Below, in pieces: positions 7,589 through 14,922 of a stretch of DNA of 16,988 nucleotides. Each line of letters starts with the position of its first letter. Position 1 is the first letter of the stretch. The position numbers and the translations under genes are program-made. This stretch comes from JBKQHQ01 sp052148715 (GTDB lineage Bacteria; Pseudomonadota; Alphaproteobacteria; Rhizobiales; Xanthobacteraceae), in assembly GCA_052148715.1 (NCBI GenBank), contig JBKQHQ010000138.1, forward strand, positions 1 to 16,988, given 5' to 3'. The notes under the pieces were generated by a model. That model was given only the letters and a program-made list of their open reading frames with translations. It had not been told where the DNA came from and searched no databases.

Positions 7589-8427
7589 GCCAACCGCCTT
7601 GACAGCCGCGGCAGCCGCAAGTCATGGACGAGCGCGCGCGTCAGCAAGCCTTCGGGGCGTAGAACCATAAGCAGGACAATGGACGCTCCGAAGCCGACGT
7701 AGCGCCACTGGTCGGTGCTGCGCAGAATTTCCGGCGCCAGCGTGAACAGCGAAGCGCCCAGCAGCGGTCCCGCCGGAGTCTGCAATCCGCCCAGCAGCGC
7801 ATAGAGAACCGCGTAGGTGCTCAGCACCACGTTGAAATGCTGTGCTTCGATGTAGTTGAAGTGGTGAGCGTAGATCGCACCGGCGATGCCGGCAAAAGCG
7901 GAGCCGATGGTGAACGCGGTCACCTCGACGCCACGGACACCCACGCCGAAGACGGCCGTGCCCTGATTGTCGTTGCGGATCGCGGTCAACGACAGCCCGA
8001 ACCGCGTGCTGCCGAGCCAGGCTACGAGCCCGACAACCGCCGCGGTCGCGGCCAGCATGGGCCAGATGGTGATGTGATTCACGACCACCATCCCGCTTGC
8101 CGAGCCGACGGCCCTGATATTGAGCAGCAACGCGACAACGACCTCGGAGAAGGCGAGCGTGGCAATCGTCAGGTAGATGCCGCGCGCGCGCAGGACGGGA
8201 TACGAAACCAGAAGGCCGGCGACCGTGGCCGCCGCCGTCCCGCACAAAATGGAGCCGAGCAGAGACCAGCCCTGTGCACCGAGAACGGCAGACGTGTAGG
8301 CGCCGATGGCCATGAACCCGGCGGTCCCGAGATTGAGCTGGCCGCACGCCAGCGGCATGTAGGCCGCGTAGGCAATCATGATGTTGACCAGGAGGATCGC
8401 AACAACCTGGCTCCAATACCCGCTCAT
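7585..8427 (-). CDS. livM: Branched-chain amino acid-type ABC transporter permease, LivM-type
   Basis: This is a 280-aa integral inner-membrane permease with about eight hydrophobic segments. Typical LivM stretches are GQLNLGTAGFMAIGAY near residue 30 and the cytoplasmic coupling loop GLSLTAIRNDNQGTAVFGVGV, followed by AFAGIAGAIYA. The start at 8427 is one base into the stop of the LivH gene (TGATG), a tight coupling, with GGTGGA upstream. It is shorter than LivM of Escherichia coli (which has an N-terminal extension) but normal for rhizobial members. With LivH it forms the transmembrane channel of the importer. Confidence 0.93.
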   Translation of the reverse strand: MSGYWSQVVAILLVNIMIAYAAYMPLACGQLNLGTAGFMAIGAYTSAVLGAQGWSLLGSILCGTAAATVAGLLVSYPVLRARGIYLTIATLAFSEVVVALLLNIRAVGSASGMVVVNHITIWPMLAATAAVVGLVAWLGSTRFGLSLTAIRNDNQGTAVFGVGVRGVEVTAFTIGSAFAGIAGAIYAHHFNYIEAQHFNVVLSTYAVLYALLGGLQTPAGPLLGASLFTLAPEILRSTDQWRYVGFGASIVLLMVLRPEGLLTRALVHDLRLPRLSRRLA

Positions 8428-9302
8428 CACATCCGTTCCACCAGAACCGCGCGGTCTCCGAGCAGGCCCTGCGGCGCCACTATGATCAGTGCAAGCAAAA
8501 CACCATAAACAACAACGTTGACGGCCTCCGAATTTACGAACGCAATGGTCACGACTTCGATCATGGCGATGATCGTGGCGCCGAGCAGGGCGCCCCAGAC
8601 ATTTCCCATTCCGCCGAGAACCATGGCGGAAATGCCCTTCAGCGCTACTTCGGATCCCATATCCCATGAGACTTGAAGATAACTGATGCCGAACAGCACC
8701 CCGCCGACCCCGGCGAGCAGGCCCGACATCAGATACACGCTCGGAACCGTACGATTGAGATCAACTCCGAGCATCTCGGCCACGGAGGGGCTTTCAGCTA
8801 TCGAGCGAAGGCCGCGTCCGATTTTCGTGAATTTCAAGATCGCGAAACACGCCGATATGAGCAGCAGCGAGAGGGAAAAACTCGCCAATTGCGGAAGGCT
8901 CACCAGGAGGTTGAAGACTCTGACGCTGGCGGCTCCAAACGGACTGGGGTAACCCAGTGCGTCCGAGCCGAAATAGATGACGACGAGGTTCTCGAAGACG
9001 AGCAAAAAGCCGAGCGAGCTGACCAACGGCAGGTGCGGATCGGAATGCTTCATCCATCGGAAGGTGAAACGCTCGACGACAAGAGACGCCGCACCGGCCG
9101 CGGCCAACGCGCCGAGCACTGCGACCGCAAGCGGCATGCCGATCGCCAGCAGCGCGCAGGAAATCATGCCGCCGAGCATGAAGAGGGCAGGGATACTGAA
9201 ATTCAGAAAGTTCAATATGCCGATGGTCAGCGTGAAGGCCAGGGCGACCAGGGCATACACCCCGCCCAGCAGGAGGCCGTTCAGTATCTGCTGCGCGAGC
9301 AT
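8427..9302 (-). CDS. livH: Branched-chain amino acid-type ABC transporter permease, LivH-type
   Basis: This is a 291-aa integral membrane permease, starting MLAQQILNGLLLGGVYALVALAFTLTIG as LivH proteins do, with about eight membrane segments, the cytoplasmic loop KIGRGLRSIAESPSVAEMLGVDLNRT, and the late GGMGNVWGALLGA motif. The ATG at 9302 was chosen because GGGGTG sits nine bases upstream and family members begin at this point; a GTG nine bases earlier (9311) is possible. It is the first gene of the five-gene transporter operon and lies about 32 bases downstream of the start predicted from a sigma-54 promoter. Confidence 0.92.
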   Translation of the reverse strand: MLAQQILNGLLLGGVYALVALAFTLTIGILNFLNFSIPALFMLGGMISCALLAIGMPLAVAVLGALAAAGAASLVVERFTFRWMKHSDPHLPLVSSLGFLLVFENLVVIYFGSDALGYPSPFGAASVRVFNLLVSLPQLASFSLSLLLISACFAILKFTKIGRGLRSIAESPSVAEMLGVDLNRTVPSVYLMSGLLAGVGGVLFGISYLQVSWDMGSEVALKGISAMVLGGMGNVWGALLGATIIAMIEVVTIAFVNSEAVNVVVYGVLLALIIVAPQGLLGDRAVLVERM

Positions 9303-9328
9303 AGCCGACACCCCGCTGATATCGATCG

Positions 9329-9343
9329 TGTTTCATTTCACAA
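9329..9343 (-). repeat. Perfect 15-bp repeat shared with the monooxygenase promoter
   Basis: TTGTGAAATGAAACA on the minus strand occurs here and at 4776-4762, in both cases directly before the first gene of an operon and at the predicted transcription start of a GG-N10-GC promoter. It contains a tandem TGAAA TGAAA and an outer TGT/ACA symmetry. The similarity extends weakly on both sides (GCTT before, GA..ATATC after). I infer either a shared regulator site or a promoter duplicated between the two operons. Confidence 0.65.
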
Positions 9344-9344
9344 A

Positions 9345-9361
9345 AGCAAGGCATGTGCCAG
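9345..9361 (-). promoter_or_regulatory. Sigma-54 (RpoN) promoter of the transporter operon
   Basis: The minus strand reads CTGGCACATGCCTTGCT. Compared with the sigma-54 consensus YTGGCACG-N4-TTGCW, every strongly conserved base of the -24 (TGGCAC) and -12 (TTGC) boxes is present at exact spacing; only the weakly conserved G after TGGCAC differs. Transcription should begin near 9334, leaving a leader of about 32 bases before the LivH ATG. Sigma-54 promoters need an enhancer-binding protein such as NtrC; none is encoded in this window. This points to control by nitrogen supply or by a pathway-specific activator. Confidence 0.8.
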
Positions 9362-9368
9362 GCGCCTC

Positions 9369-9398
9369 CCGCCTCCTACTGCTCGACTTCGGAGGCGG
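9369..9398. promoter_or_regulatory. 8-bp perfect dyad upstream of the sigma-54 promoter
   Basis: ccgcctcc (9369-9376) and ggaggcgg (9391-9398) are perfect inverted repeats with a 14-base spacer, lying at about -35 to -64 from the predicted start. On the minus strand the arm ggaggcg is followed at once by a second ggaggcg, giving a tandem copy that ends against the -24 box. The element may bind an activator or repressor. If transcription starts further upstream it could instead be an RNA hairpin. The bases from 9399 to 9608 hold no gene I can support; they include a T-run near 9491 and an isolated TTGACG on the minus strand (9411-9406). Confidence 0.4.
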
Positions 9399-9608
9399 AA
9401 ATAATCGTCAATACAGGGCCTTAGCTCGGCGAAATCAGAGACGTGAGCATGTCGGACCATCCGGAGGCCGGTGAGGAGGCAGCGCGGATCATTTTTTTGG
9501 CAGGACTCGATTAATTTAGCCGCAGCGAAAGTTACTACCGCGGCGTGTAGGAGTCCACTGGCGCGAAGTCGCAAAGCTTGCAGGCTGGACACCAAGCCGC
9601 CGCATGCC

Positions 9609-10319
9609 TCAAATCTGGCCGATCCAAACCTTGACGAACTCAGCGTTTCTCCGCGCAAGATCCTTTGCGTATTTTCTGGTGTTCGCTCGCAACTCGGAAA
9701 GACATTCCTTGCCGTGCTTGCGAATGTCACCCGCAAAGGCGACGAACCATTGCTCGAGCTCGGCTTCGTCCGTTTCGATATGAAATTGCAGGGCGAGCGC
9801 GCGGTCGCGAACGGAGAACGCCTGATGTCTATATTTCTCGGTCGAAGCGAGCAGGTGCGCGCCGGTCGGCAAGTCGAAGGTATCGCCGTGCCAATGGAGC
9901 ACCGGCGCTGAATCAGCTGCGGCGACCGAGATCGGATGATTGGCGCCGGCCCGGGTCACCTCGAGGGGCGCCCAACCGAGCTCAACTCCAACCGTGCCCG
10001 GATATACTTTGGCGTCGAGTGCGGCAGCCAGAAGCTGCGCGCCCAGGCAGATGCCGATCACCGGACGATCCGCGGCAACCCGCTTGCGCAGAATATCCAT
10101 CTCGGTGAAGAGAAATGGATATTCCGGCGCATCGTAGACTCCGATCGGGCCGCCCATAACGAGCAGCAAATCCGACTGTTCGATTTGGTGGCGACGCTCA
10201 CTGACCGCGGCCGCCGGAATCGACGCGACCTGGAAGTCGCACGCCTCCAGAGCAGGCTTGAATGTCCCGGCATGCTCGATCGCCAGATGCTCGATGACAG
10301 TGCAGATCCGTCTGGTCAT
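9609..10319 (-). CDS. Class I glutamine amidotransferase-like protein
   Basis: This is a 236-aa stand-alone class I (triad) glutamine amidotransferase domain. The nucleophile is Cys91 in GICLGAQ, and the His/Glu pair is H180 and E182 in LQFHIET, so the triad looks complete. MGGPIGVYDAPEYPFL forms the expected oxyanion-side loop. Proteins like this are often annotated as GMP synthase-like, and some hydrolyse gamma-glutamyl peptides or amides rather than feeding ammonia to a synthase. No synthase domain is present here. Its ATG overlaps the stop of the molybdopterin oxidoreductase gene as ATGA, so the two are translationally coupled and probably act on the same compound. The exact substrate is unknown. 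Confidence 0.88.
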   Translation of the reverse strand: MTRRICTVIEHLAIEHAGTFKPALEACDFQVASIPAAAVSERRHQIEQSDLLLVMGGPIGVYDAPEYPFLFTEMDILRKRVAADRPVIGICLGAQLLAAALDAKVYPGTVGVELGWAPLEVTRAGANHPISVAAADSAPVLHWHGDTFDLPTGAHLLASTEKYRHQAFSVRDRALALQFHIETDEAELEQWFVAFAGDIRKHGKECLSELRANTRKYAKDLARRNAEFVKVWIGQI

Positions 10320-12358
10320 TCCGCCGCTTCAGCAATCTTTGGTCGGATCTGAACGTCGATCCCGTGCACACTCGAGCTCTCGGCGAGATCGGTCTTCCTT
10401 CCGGGATTGAGCACGTTGACGTTGGCCTTAGCAGCTTCGTGCTTCGGCCACCGGCCCTTGTGCAGAAGTATCGTTGCCGCCGGCACGCCCGCGTCGAAGC
10501 CGATCCGCATCGGCAGCTCGCCGGTTTCATTGTGAAGAATGACCTCGTCGCCTTCGCTAAGCCCGGCCGCATGCGCTGACGAGGGGTTGATGAATCCCGT
10601 CTGCGGGCCAAGCCGCTGCTGAATACGCGCCTCACTTCCGTAGCTGCTGTTCATCAGCCAGCTGCTCGCCGGCGAAAGCACGCGCCAATGTCCCTTGGCC
10701 GGCTGAAGATCGGCATGCGGAAAGGGCGCGGACGGCAATCCTATGGACGTAAACCGCGTGCCGCAGAGCTCGATCTTCTTGGAGGGTGTTGGAAAGCTTG
10801 CGTCCGCGAACTGCGCTCCGACCGTCTCTTGCCAAAAAACCGTGCCCTCATTCGCAAGGCCGTCGAAATCCAGCGGGATGCCCGTCGCCGAGACCAAGGC
10901 GTCAAGGAGTTCCCGATCATCGGCAAACAGCGCGGGCTCCCGCAAACCGCAAGCCGCCGCAAGCCGGCGGAAGATTTCCATGTTTGAAAGGGACTCGCCC
11001 AAGGGAGGCGCCGCCTGAACCTGAGCCGAGACCGTCCAATCGAAGTAAGGCAGAACTAGATCGTCAAATTCGAGAAAGCTCGCCGCGGGCAGCACGATAT
11101 CGGCGTGGTCCACGGTATCGGTTGGAAATAGATCGATCGCGACGTGAAACAAATCCTCGCGCCGCAATCCTTCGACCAGCCTTCTTTGATTGGGGCTCGA
11201 TGCCGCCGGGTTGCAGTTCCACGTGAAAAAGACCGATGAACGCGCCGGATCGTTCAGAGTTTCGGGCAAATCCATGTGGCTGATCGCCGGCGCTCCGCCG
11301 GGCGCTATTCCGGCGCCGGTGAGCCAGCCAACATCGACGCCGCGGAAGCCGAAGCCGTTCATGTAGAGGAAGCCTGCGCCCGGCTTCATCAGGTTGCCGG
11401 TCGCCACCGGCAGGAGCGAACAGGCGCGAAAAACATTTCCACCGAACGGTTGGCGCTGCAAGCCCTGACCGAGCCACAAGAGCGAAGGCCCTCGGCCATA
11501 AATTTCGGCAGCCTGCTCGATCAAGGCGGCGGGCACGCCGGTGACGGCCTCTCCCCATTCTGTCCCGCAGCAATCAAGCTGTGATTCGATTTCCGGCCAG
11601 CCGCCGGCGAATCGCGCGATGAATTCCCGGTCAAGAAGCCCCTTCGCCCGAATAACATGCAGCATCGTGAAGGCGAGCGCGGCATCGCTGCCGGGATAGG
11701 GCTGAAGATAGAGATCCGCCTCCTGCGCGGTCTTGTGCATGATCGGATCAATGACAATCCGCGTCGCCTTCTGCGACTTGAGCCAATGGCGGTCCTCGTG
11801 GGGGGCTGATGACGACGGATTTGCGCCCCAGACGAGAATGCACTGCGAGTTCTGAACGGTGCGCGGGTCGAAACCGCTAAGACTGTCGCCGAAGACAAGC
11901 TGCAGCGCGGCGTGCCCTGCCTTGTTGCAGACGGTGTCGGGATCAACCTCGGTTGCCCCGATCGCGTTGAAGAAGCGCAGCGGAAAATTGCCCGACAGAA
12001 GGGCGACCGTCCCAGTGTAGTGGGCATGCAGAATTTGTCGGGCTTGCGGCGTTCCGATGTATGTATTCAGCCGCGCGGCGATCTCCTCGAGGGCCTCATC
12101 CCAGCCGATCTCGGTCCACTTGCCCGAGCCTTTCTTGCCGGCGCGGCGACGAGGACGAAGAAGTCTGGCTTCCGGACTGATAAATCCGCCATTATAAGCC
12201 AATGCGCACTTGCCGCATAATGTGCCTTGGCTCATGAAATGCTGTGCATCGCCCACGACTTTGGTGATTTTGCCGGCGTGGCGCTCGACGACGATGCCAC
12301 ATGCGTCGTAGCAGTCGCGAGGACAGGTCGTGCGTACGCGGTCAGTCGTGCCAAGCAC
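10316..12358 (-). CDS. Molybdopterin-dependent oxidoreductase with N-terminal [4Fe-4S] site
   Basis: This is a 680-aa member of the DMSO reductase/formate dehydrogenase superfamily. Cys12, Cys16, Cys20 and Cys48 (CPRDCYDAC ... LCGKC) form the iron-sulfur site. VCNKAG with Cys144 lies about where the molybdenum ligand is expected. The later blocks GANPSSSAPHEDRHW, NLMKPGAGFLYMNGFG, FTWNCNPAASSPNQ and the C-terminal dinucleotide-binding domain (PSSAHAAGLSEGDEVILHNETGE) fit the family. There is no Tat signal peptide, so the enzyme should be cytoplasmic. The start is a GTG at 12358 with a strong AAAAGGAG eight bases upstream. No iron-sulfur or membrane partner subunit is nearby; the only partner is the overlapping amidotransferase gene. 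It could be a hydroxylase, dehydrogenase or reductase; the sequence does not decide. Confidence 0.9.
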   Translation of the reverse strand: MLGTTDRVRTTCPRDCYDACGIVVERHAGKITKVVGDAQHFMSQGTLCGKCALAYNGGFISPEARLLRPRRRAGKKGSGKWTEIGWDEALEEIAARLNTYIGTPQARQILHAHYTGTVALLSGNFPLRFFNAIGATEVDPDTVCNKAGHAALQLVFGDSLSGFDPRTVQNSQCILVWGANPSSSAPHEDRHWLKSQKATRIVIDPIMHKTAQEADLYLQPYPGSDAALAFTMLHVIRAKGLLDREFIARFAGGWPEIESQLDCCGTEWGEAVTGVPAALIEQAAEIYGRGPSLLWLGQGLQRQPFGGNVFRACSLLPVATGNLMKPGAGFLYMNGFGFRGVDVGWLTGAGIAPGGAPAISHMDLPETLNDPARSSVFFTWNCNPAASSPNQRRLVEGLRREDLFHVAIDLFPTDTVDHADIVLPAASFLEFDDLVLPYFDWTVSAQVQAAPPLGESLSNMEIFRRLAAACGLREPALFADDRELLDALVSATGIPLDFDGLANEGTVFWQETVGAQFADASFPTPSKKIELCGTRFTSIGLPSAPFPHADLQPAKGHWRVLSPASSWLMNSSYGSEARIQQRLGPQTGFINPSSAHAAGLSEGDEVILHNETGELPMRIGFDAGVPAATILLHKGRWPKHEAAKANVNVLNPGRKTDLAESSSVHGIDVQIRPKIAEAAE

Positions 12359-12867
12359 CGGCTACTCCTTTTGCCCGGATGATGTGCGGAAAGAGGACCG
12401 CACGACAGGGCCACTCGCCACGCGGCCGTTGGGGCCGCTTGGAAGTCCGGTCCAAGCTGCAAAAGTCAAGTGTGATAACGCGTGAATGAACCACCGCCAC
12501 CCTGTTGAGCGTTGCCTTCCTGTGCCAGGCAAGTGTAGGACAACAATAGACGAAATCAAGCCGGCCAATTTGCCGAGCTTTCCCCGTAAATGCCGTGGCA
12601 GCAAGCGCAGAGACTGGCGTGCGGTGCACTGCGACGGTGCTTAGCTCGCCGAGGGTCGCCAGGTCCCGAGTGGGAGTAGAGTAGGGCCGTTCGGTGCCGA
12701 TATTCTCGACTCAAGTGCACGCCATTCCAATACTGTTCCTGACGGCAGGATAGAAATCCTCAATGCGATAACGCATGGCATGAAGTTGATGAGATTGATG
12801 CTTACGATGACCTAACAAAACTGCCTCATGCACGAAGACGACGAAGCACCGCGTGTCCAACGATAAC
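12359..12867. other. Intergenic region upstream of the molybdopterin enzyme; no supported gene
   Basis: This 509-base stretch must contain the promoter for the molybdopterin operon, but I could not place a sigma-70, sigma-54 or EcfG motif. A small palindrome, atgcg-ataa-cgcat, lies near 12761-12774. On the minus strand a frame from the TTG at 12860 (or GTG at 12833) to the TGA at 12711 encodes up to 49 residues with a protein-like composition (CFVVFVHEAVLLGHRKH ... MRYRIEDFYPAV). It has no convincing ribosome site and I do not annotate it as a gene. The stretch may be decayed coding DNA. Confidence 0.4.
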
Positions 12868-13143
12868 TTACTTGTTGCCCCAGATCTCCGTCACTCGCGC
12901 CTCGCTCGTGCCCATTGTGTAGGTTTGTTTGTTCCCGCATCTATCGCACGCAAAGGTGTGCCGTTCGTATCGATGCCTCCGAGTCTGGCACGGCGTACGT
13001 GACGCAAGCTCCATCTTGGTGGTGCACCGGATACAAGCCGGTTGGAACAAGGACGGAGAATACGGCTTGCGTCCAATCTTTGGTTTACCAAGCGCTGTAC
13101 GCCCGCGTGGACTCTGAACGCCTACCAAATGCACATCTTTCAT
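12868..13143 (-). CDS. Putative small zinc-ribbon protein, 91 aa
   Basis: The protein has two CxxC pairs about 26 residues apart, C37-C40 (CIRC) and C66-C69 (CDRC), in the setting ACIRCTTKMELASRTP ... YERHTFACDRCGNKQTY. This resembles small rhizobial proteins that bind one zinc ion, although I cannot name the family. The N-terminal 35 residues are basic and probably disordered (SPRGRTALGKPKIGRKP). The ATG at 13143 follows GGGGGT with short spacing. Codon third positions are less GC-rich than in neighbouring genes, and the region around it holds few genes, so acquisition by transfer or relaxed selection is possible. It could bind nucleic acid. Confidence is moderate because the gene is short. 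Confidence 0.5.
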   Translation of the reverse strand: MKDVHLVGVQSPRGRTALGKPKIGRKPYSPSLFQPACIRCTTKMELASRTPCQTRRHRYERHTFACDRCGNKQTYTMGTSEARVTEIWGNK

Positions 13144-13354
13144 GCGTTACCCCCAAAACCGCAGCAAGCAACGCTACATCGTCTGTGTGACGACGGTACG
13201 TCAGCAGTGAGAATGAATGCGCTCGCACGCTCTCTCCTGTGTGGAGGATGTCACGCTGTATTTGAACAGGACGTGCCCTACAACTGTTGAACCGGGGATC
13301 GCGCGCGGGATCAAGGCCGGTCAAGCTGCGAGGGCAGGCTGCGCCAAGCACGCG

Positions 13355-14725
13355 CTAACGCTGTGCCGCCTGACCCGTATAGGTCACGCGCCAGATGGTG
13401 CCGTTGGCGTCCTCGGAAATCAGGAGCGATCCGTCCTTGCCGACCGCCACGCCGACCGGGCGTCCCCAGACGGCGGAATCGCCGATCACGAAGCCGGTGG
13501 CAAAATCGTCATATTCGCCGGTCGGGACGCCGTCTTTCACGATGAGGCGGACGACCTTGTACCCGGTCCGTTTGCTCCGATTCCAGGAGCCGTGCGCGGC
13601 AACGAAGATGTTGCCGCGGTATTCGGCCGGGAACTGCCCGCGATCGTAGAAGGTCATACCCAGGGGGGCCGAATGGGCCTGAAGCAACACATCCGGCACC
13701 GTAACCTTGTCTTTCAGATCCGGCCGCTCACCGTTGTGACGCGGATCCTCGTTCGCGCCGATATAATACCAGGGCCAGCCATAGAAGGCCCCTTCGCGCA
13801 CGCGGGTAACGTAGTCGGGAGGCACATTGTCGCCGAGACCGTCGCGCTCGTTGGTCGCGCACCACAGGTCGCCGGTGCCGGGCGCAATCGCCATCGTCAC
13901 GCAATTGCGAATGCCGGCCGCGAACACGCCGCCGTTCTTGCCGTTAGGATCGAACACGAGCACGTCGGCGCGGTTGGTCTCAAAACCCCACAGGGCGCCG
14001 AGCGGGTGCTCGGCTTGCCAGCGCGCAAGGGCCGCAGCCTCGAGTTTGGAGATCCCTTCGGCGGCGTTCGACAGGGAGCCGACCGAGACAAACATCCGGC
14101 CGCCGTCCGCAGAGAACGCGACATCGCGCGTAAAATGTCCCCCGGTCGGGAGTTTTGCAACGATCGTTTCCGGCGGCCCGCTCGCTTTCAGGTCACCGCT
14201 GCGATAGGGGAAGCGAACGACCGAGTCCGTGTTCGCGACGTAGAGCCATTGCGGATCGTCACCTGACGGATAGAAGGCGATGCCGAACGGCCCATGGAGA
14301 CCGGCGACAAACACGTCCGCGCGTGCCGGCCTACCGCCTCCATCCGCGGGCCGCAGAACCCGAATGCGGCCGCTTTGGCTTTCGGCCACGAAGACGTCGC
14401 CGTTCGGCGCGACGCGCAGCCGGCGCGGGTCGTCGAGGCCGCTGGCGAAGAGCTCGACCTGAAAGCCTGCCGGGACGGCGGGCTTTTGCTCGTCTGATCG
14501 CGCGACGATCCGCGCCGAATTGCTGGACGATCGCGCGAGGCTTGCTGCCGGCAGGTCGCTCGCGGTGATGTGCCGACGCACGCCCGGCTTATCGGCGCGC
14601 CAGTCGCCAAAGGCGGCTTGGCCCGTGAGAACGTCGCCGCCTGTCTGCGCGCCGGTTTCGGCGGCGAGGAGCACGAAAGACAGCGCAACGCTCGCCGCGA
14701 GCAACACCGATTTCCACTCGCGCAT
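13355..14725 (-). CDS. PQQ-dependent sugar (sorbosone) dehydrogenase-like protein
   Basis: This is a 456-aa exported protein of the soluble glucose/sorbosone dehydrogenase beta-propeller family, which uses pyrroloquinoline quinone and calcium to oxidise sugars or other alcohols in the periplasm. Residues 1 to about 26 are a signal peptide (MREWKSVLLAASVALSFVLL, cleaved near AETGAQT). The catalytic His is probably H197 in TGGHFTRDVAFSADGG. Other family stretches are AGIRNCVTMAIAPGTGDLW, AHSAPLGMTFYD, GNIFVAAHGSWNRS and GRPVGVAVGKDGSLLISED. A 50-residue linker follows the signal before the propeller starts at PAVPAGF. GGAGTGAGAC precedes the ATG. It appears monocistronic, with an EcfG-like promoter at 14768-14792. 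No PQQ synthesis genes are in the window. The sugar substrate is not known. Confidence 0.88.
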   Translation of the reverse strand: MREWKSVLLAASVALSFVLLAAETGAQTGGDVLTGQAAFGDWRADKPGVRRHITASDLPAASLARSSSNSARIVARSDEQKPAVPAGFQVELFASGLDDPRRLRVAPNGDVFVAESQSGRIRVLRPADGGGRPARADVFVAGLHGPFGIAFYPSGDDPQWLYVANTDSVVRFPYRSGDLKASGPPETIVAKLPTGGHFTRDVAFSADGGRMFVSVGSLSNAAEGISKLEAAALARWQAEHPLGALWGFETNRADVLVFDPNGKNGGVFAAGIRNCVTMAIAPGTGDLWCATNERDGLGDNVPPDYVTRVREGAFYGWPWYYIGANEDPRHNGERPDLKDKVTVPDVLLQAHSAPLGMTFYDRGQFPAEYRGNIFVAAHGSWNRSKRTGYKVVRLIVKDGVPTGEYDDFATGFVIGDSAVWGRPVGVAVGKDGSLLISEDANGTIWRVTYTGQAAQR

Positions 14726-14767
14726 GTCTCACTCCGCATTGTGCTAGACGCGGCGGCGTCATACCAC

Positions 14768-14792
14768 AACTTGCCGATTGAGAGACGGTTCC
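14768..14792 (-). promoter_or_regulatory. EcfG-like (general stress response) promoter candidate
   Basis: The minus strand reads GGAAC (14792-14788), sixteen bases, then AGTT (14771-14768). The alphaproteobacterial EcfG consensus is GGAAC-N16/17-CGTT, so one base of the -10 differs. The position, about 40 bases before the ATG at 14725, is right for a promoter. It would place the dehydrogenase in the general stress regulon. Confidence 0.42.
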
Positions 14793-14922
14793 CCGCCGCG
14801 GTTTTTGCCGAACGAGCGGCCGCCGGAGCGAAAAAGATCAGAGAATTTTCACGTCCAGCACAGGTATCGGCCCAAAACCTGCGCCCTCGAGGGCATGGCG
14901 GTTCAACCGATCGGATAGGGCG

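Noticed and set aside
9303..9311. GTG start for the LivH gene at 9311
   Set aside because: The ATG at 9302 has the better-placed GGGGTG and matches the usual family N-terminus; the GTG has only a weak upstream GCGGG.
9369..9398. Attenuator or riboswitch in the LivH leader, from the tandem ggaggcg arms
   Set aside because: If the sigma-54 promoter at 9345-9361 is used, transcription starts near 9334 and these arms are not transcribed. I kept the element only as an upstream DNA dyad.
12500..12545. Possible sigma-54 promoter around gtgccag at 12522-12528
   Set aside because: The GC to CC distance is nine instead of ten bases and the -12 box does not match TTGC, so it should not function.
13217..14266. 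349-codon plus-strand open frame opposite the PQQ dehydrogenase
   Set aside because: It is fully antisense to a gene with signal peptide and clear family motifs. Its composition, rich in Arg, Gly and His, is typical of a shadow frame in GC-rich DNA, and no motif or ribosome site supports it.
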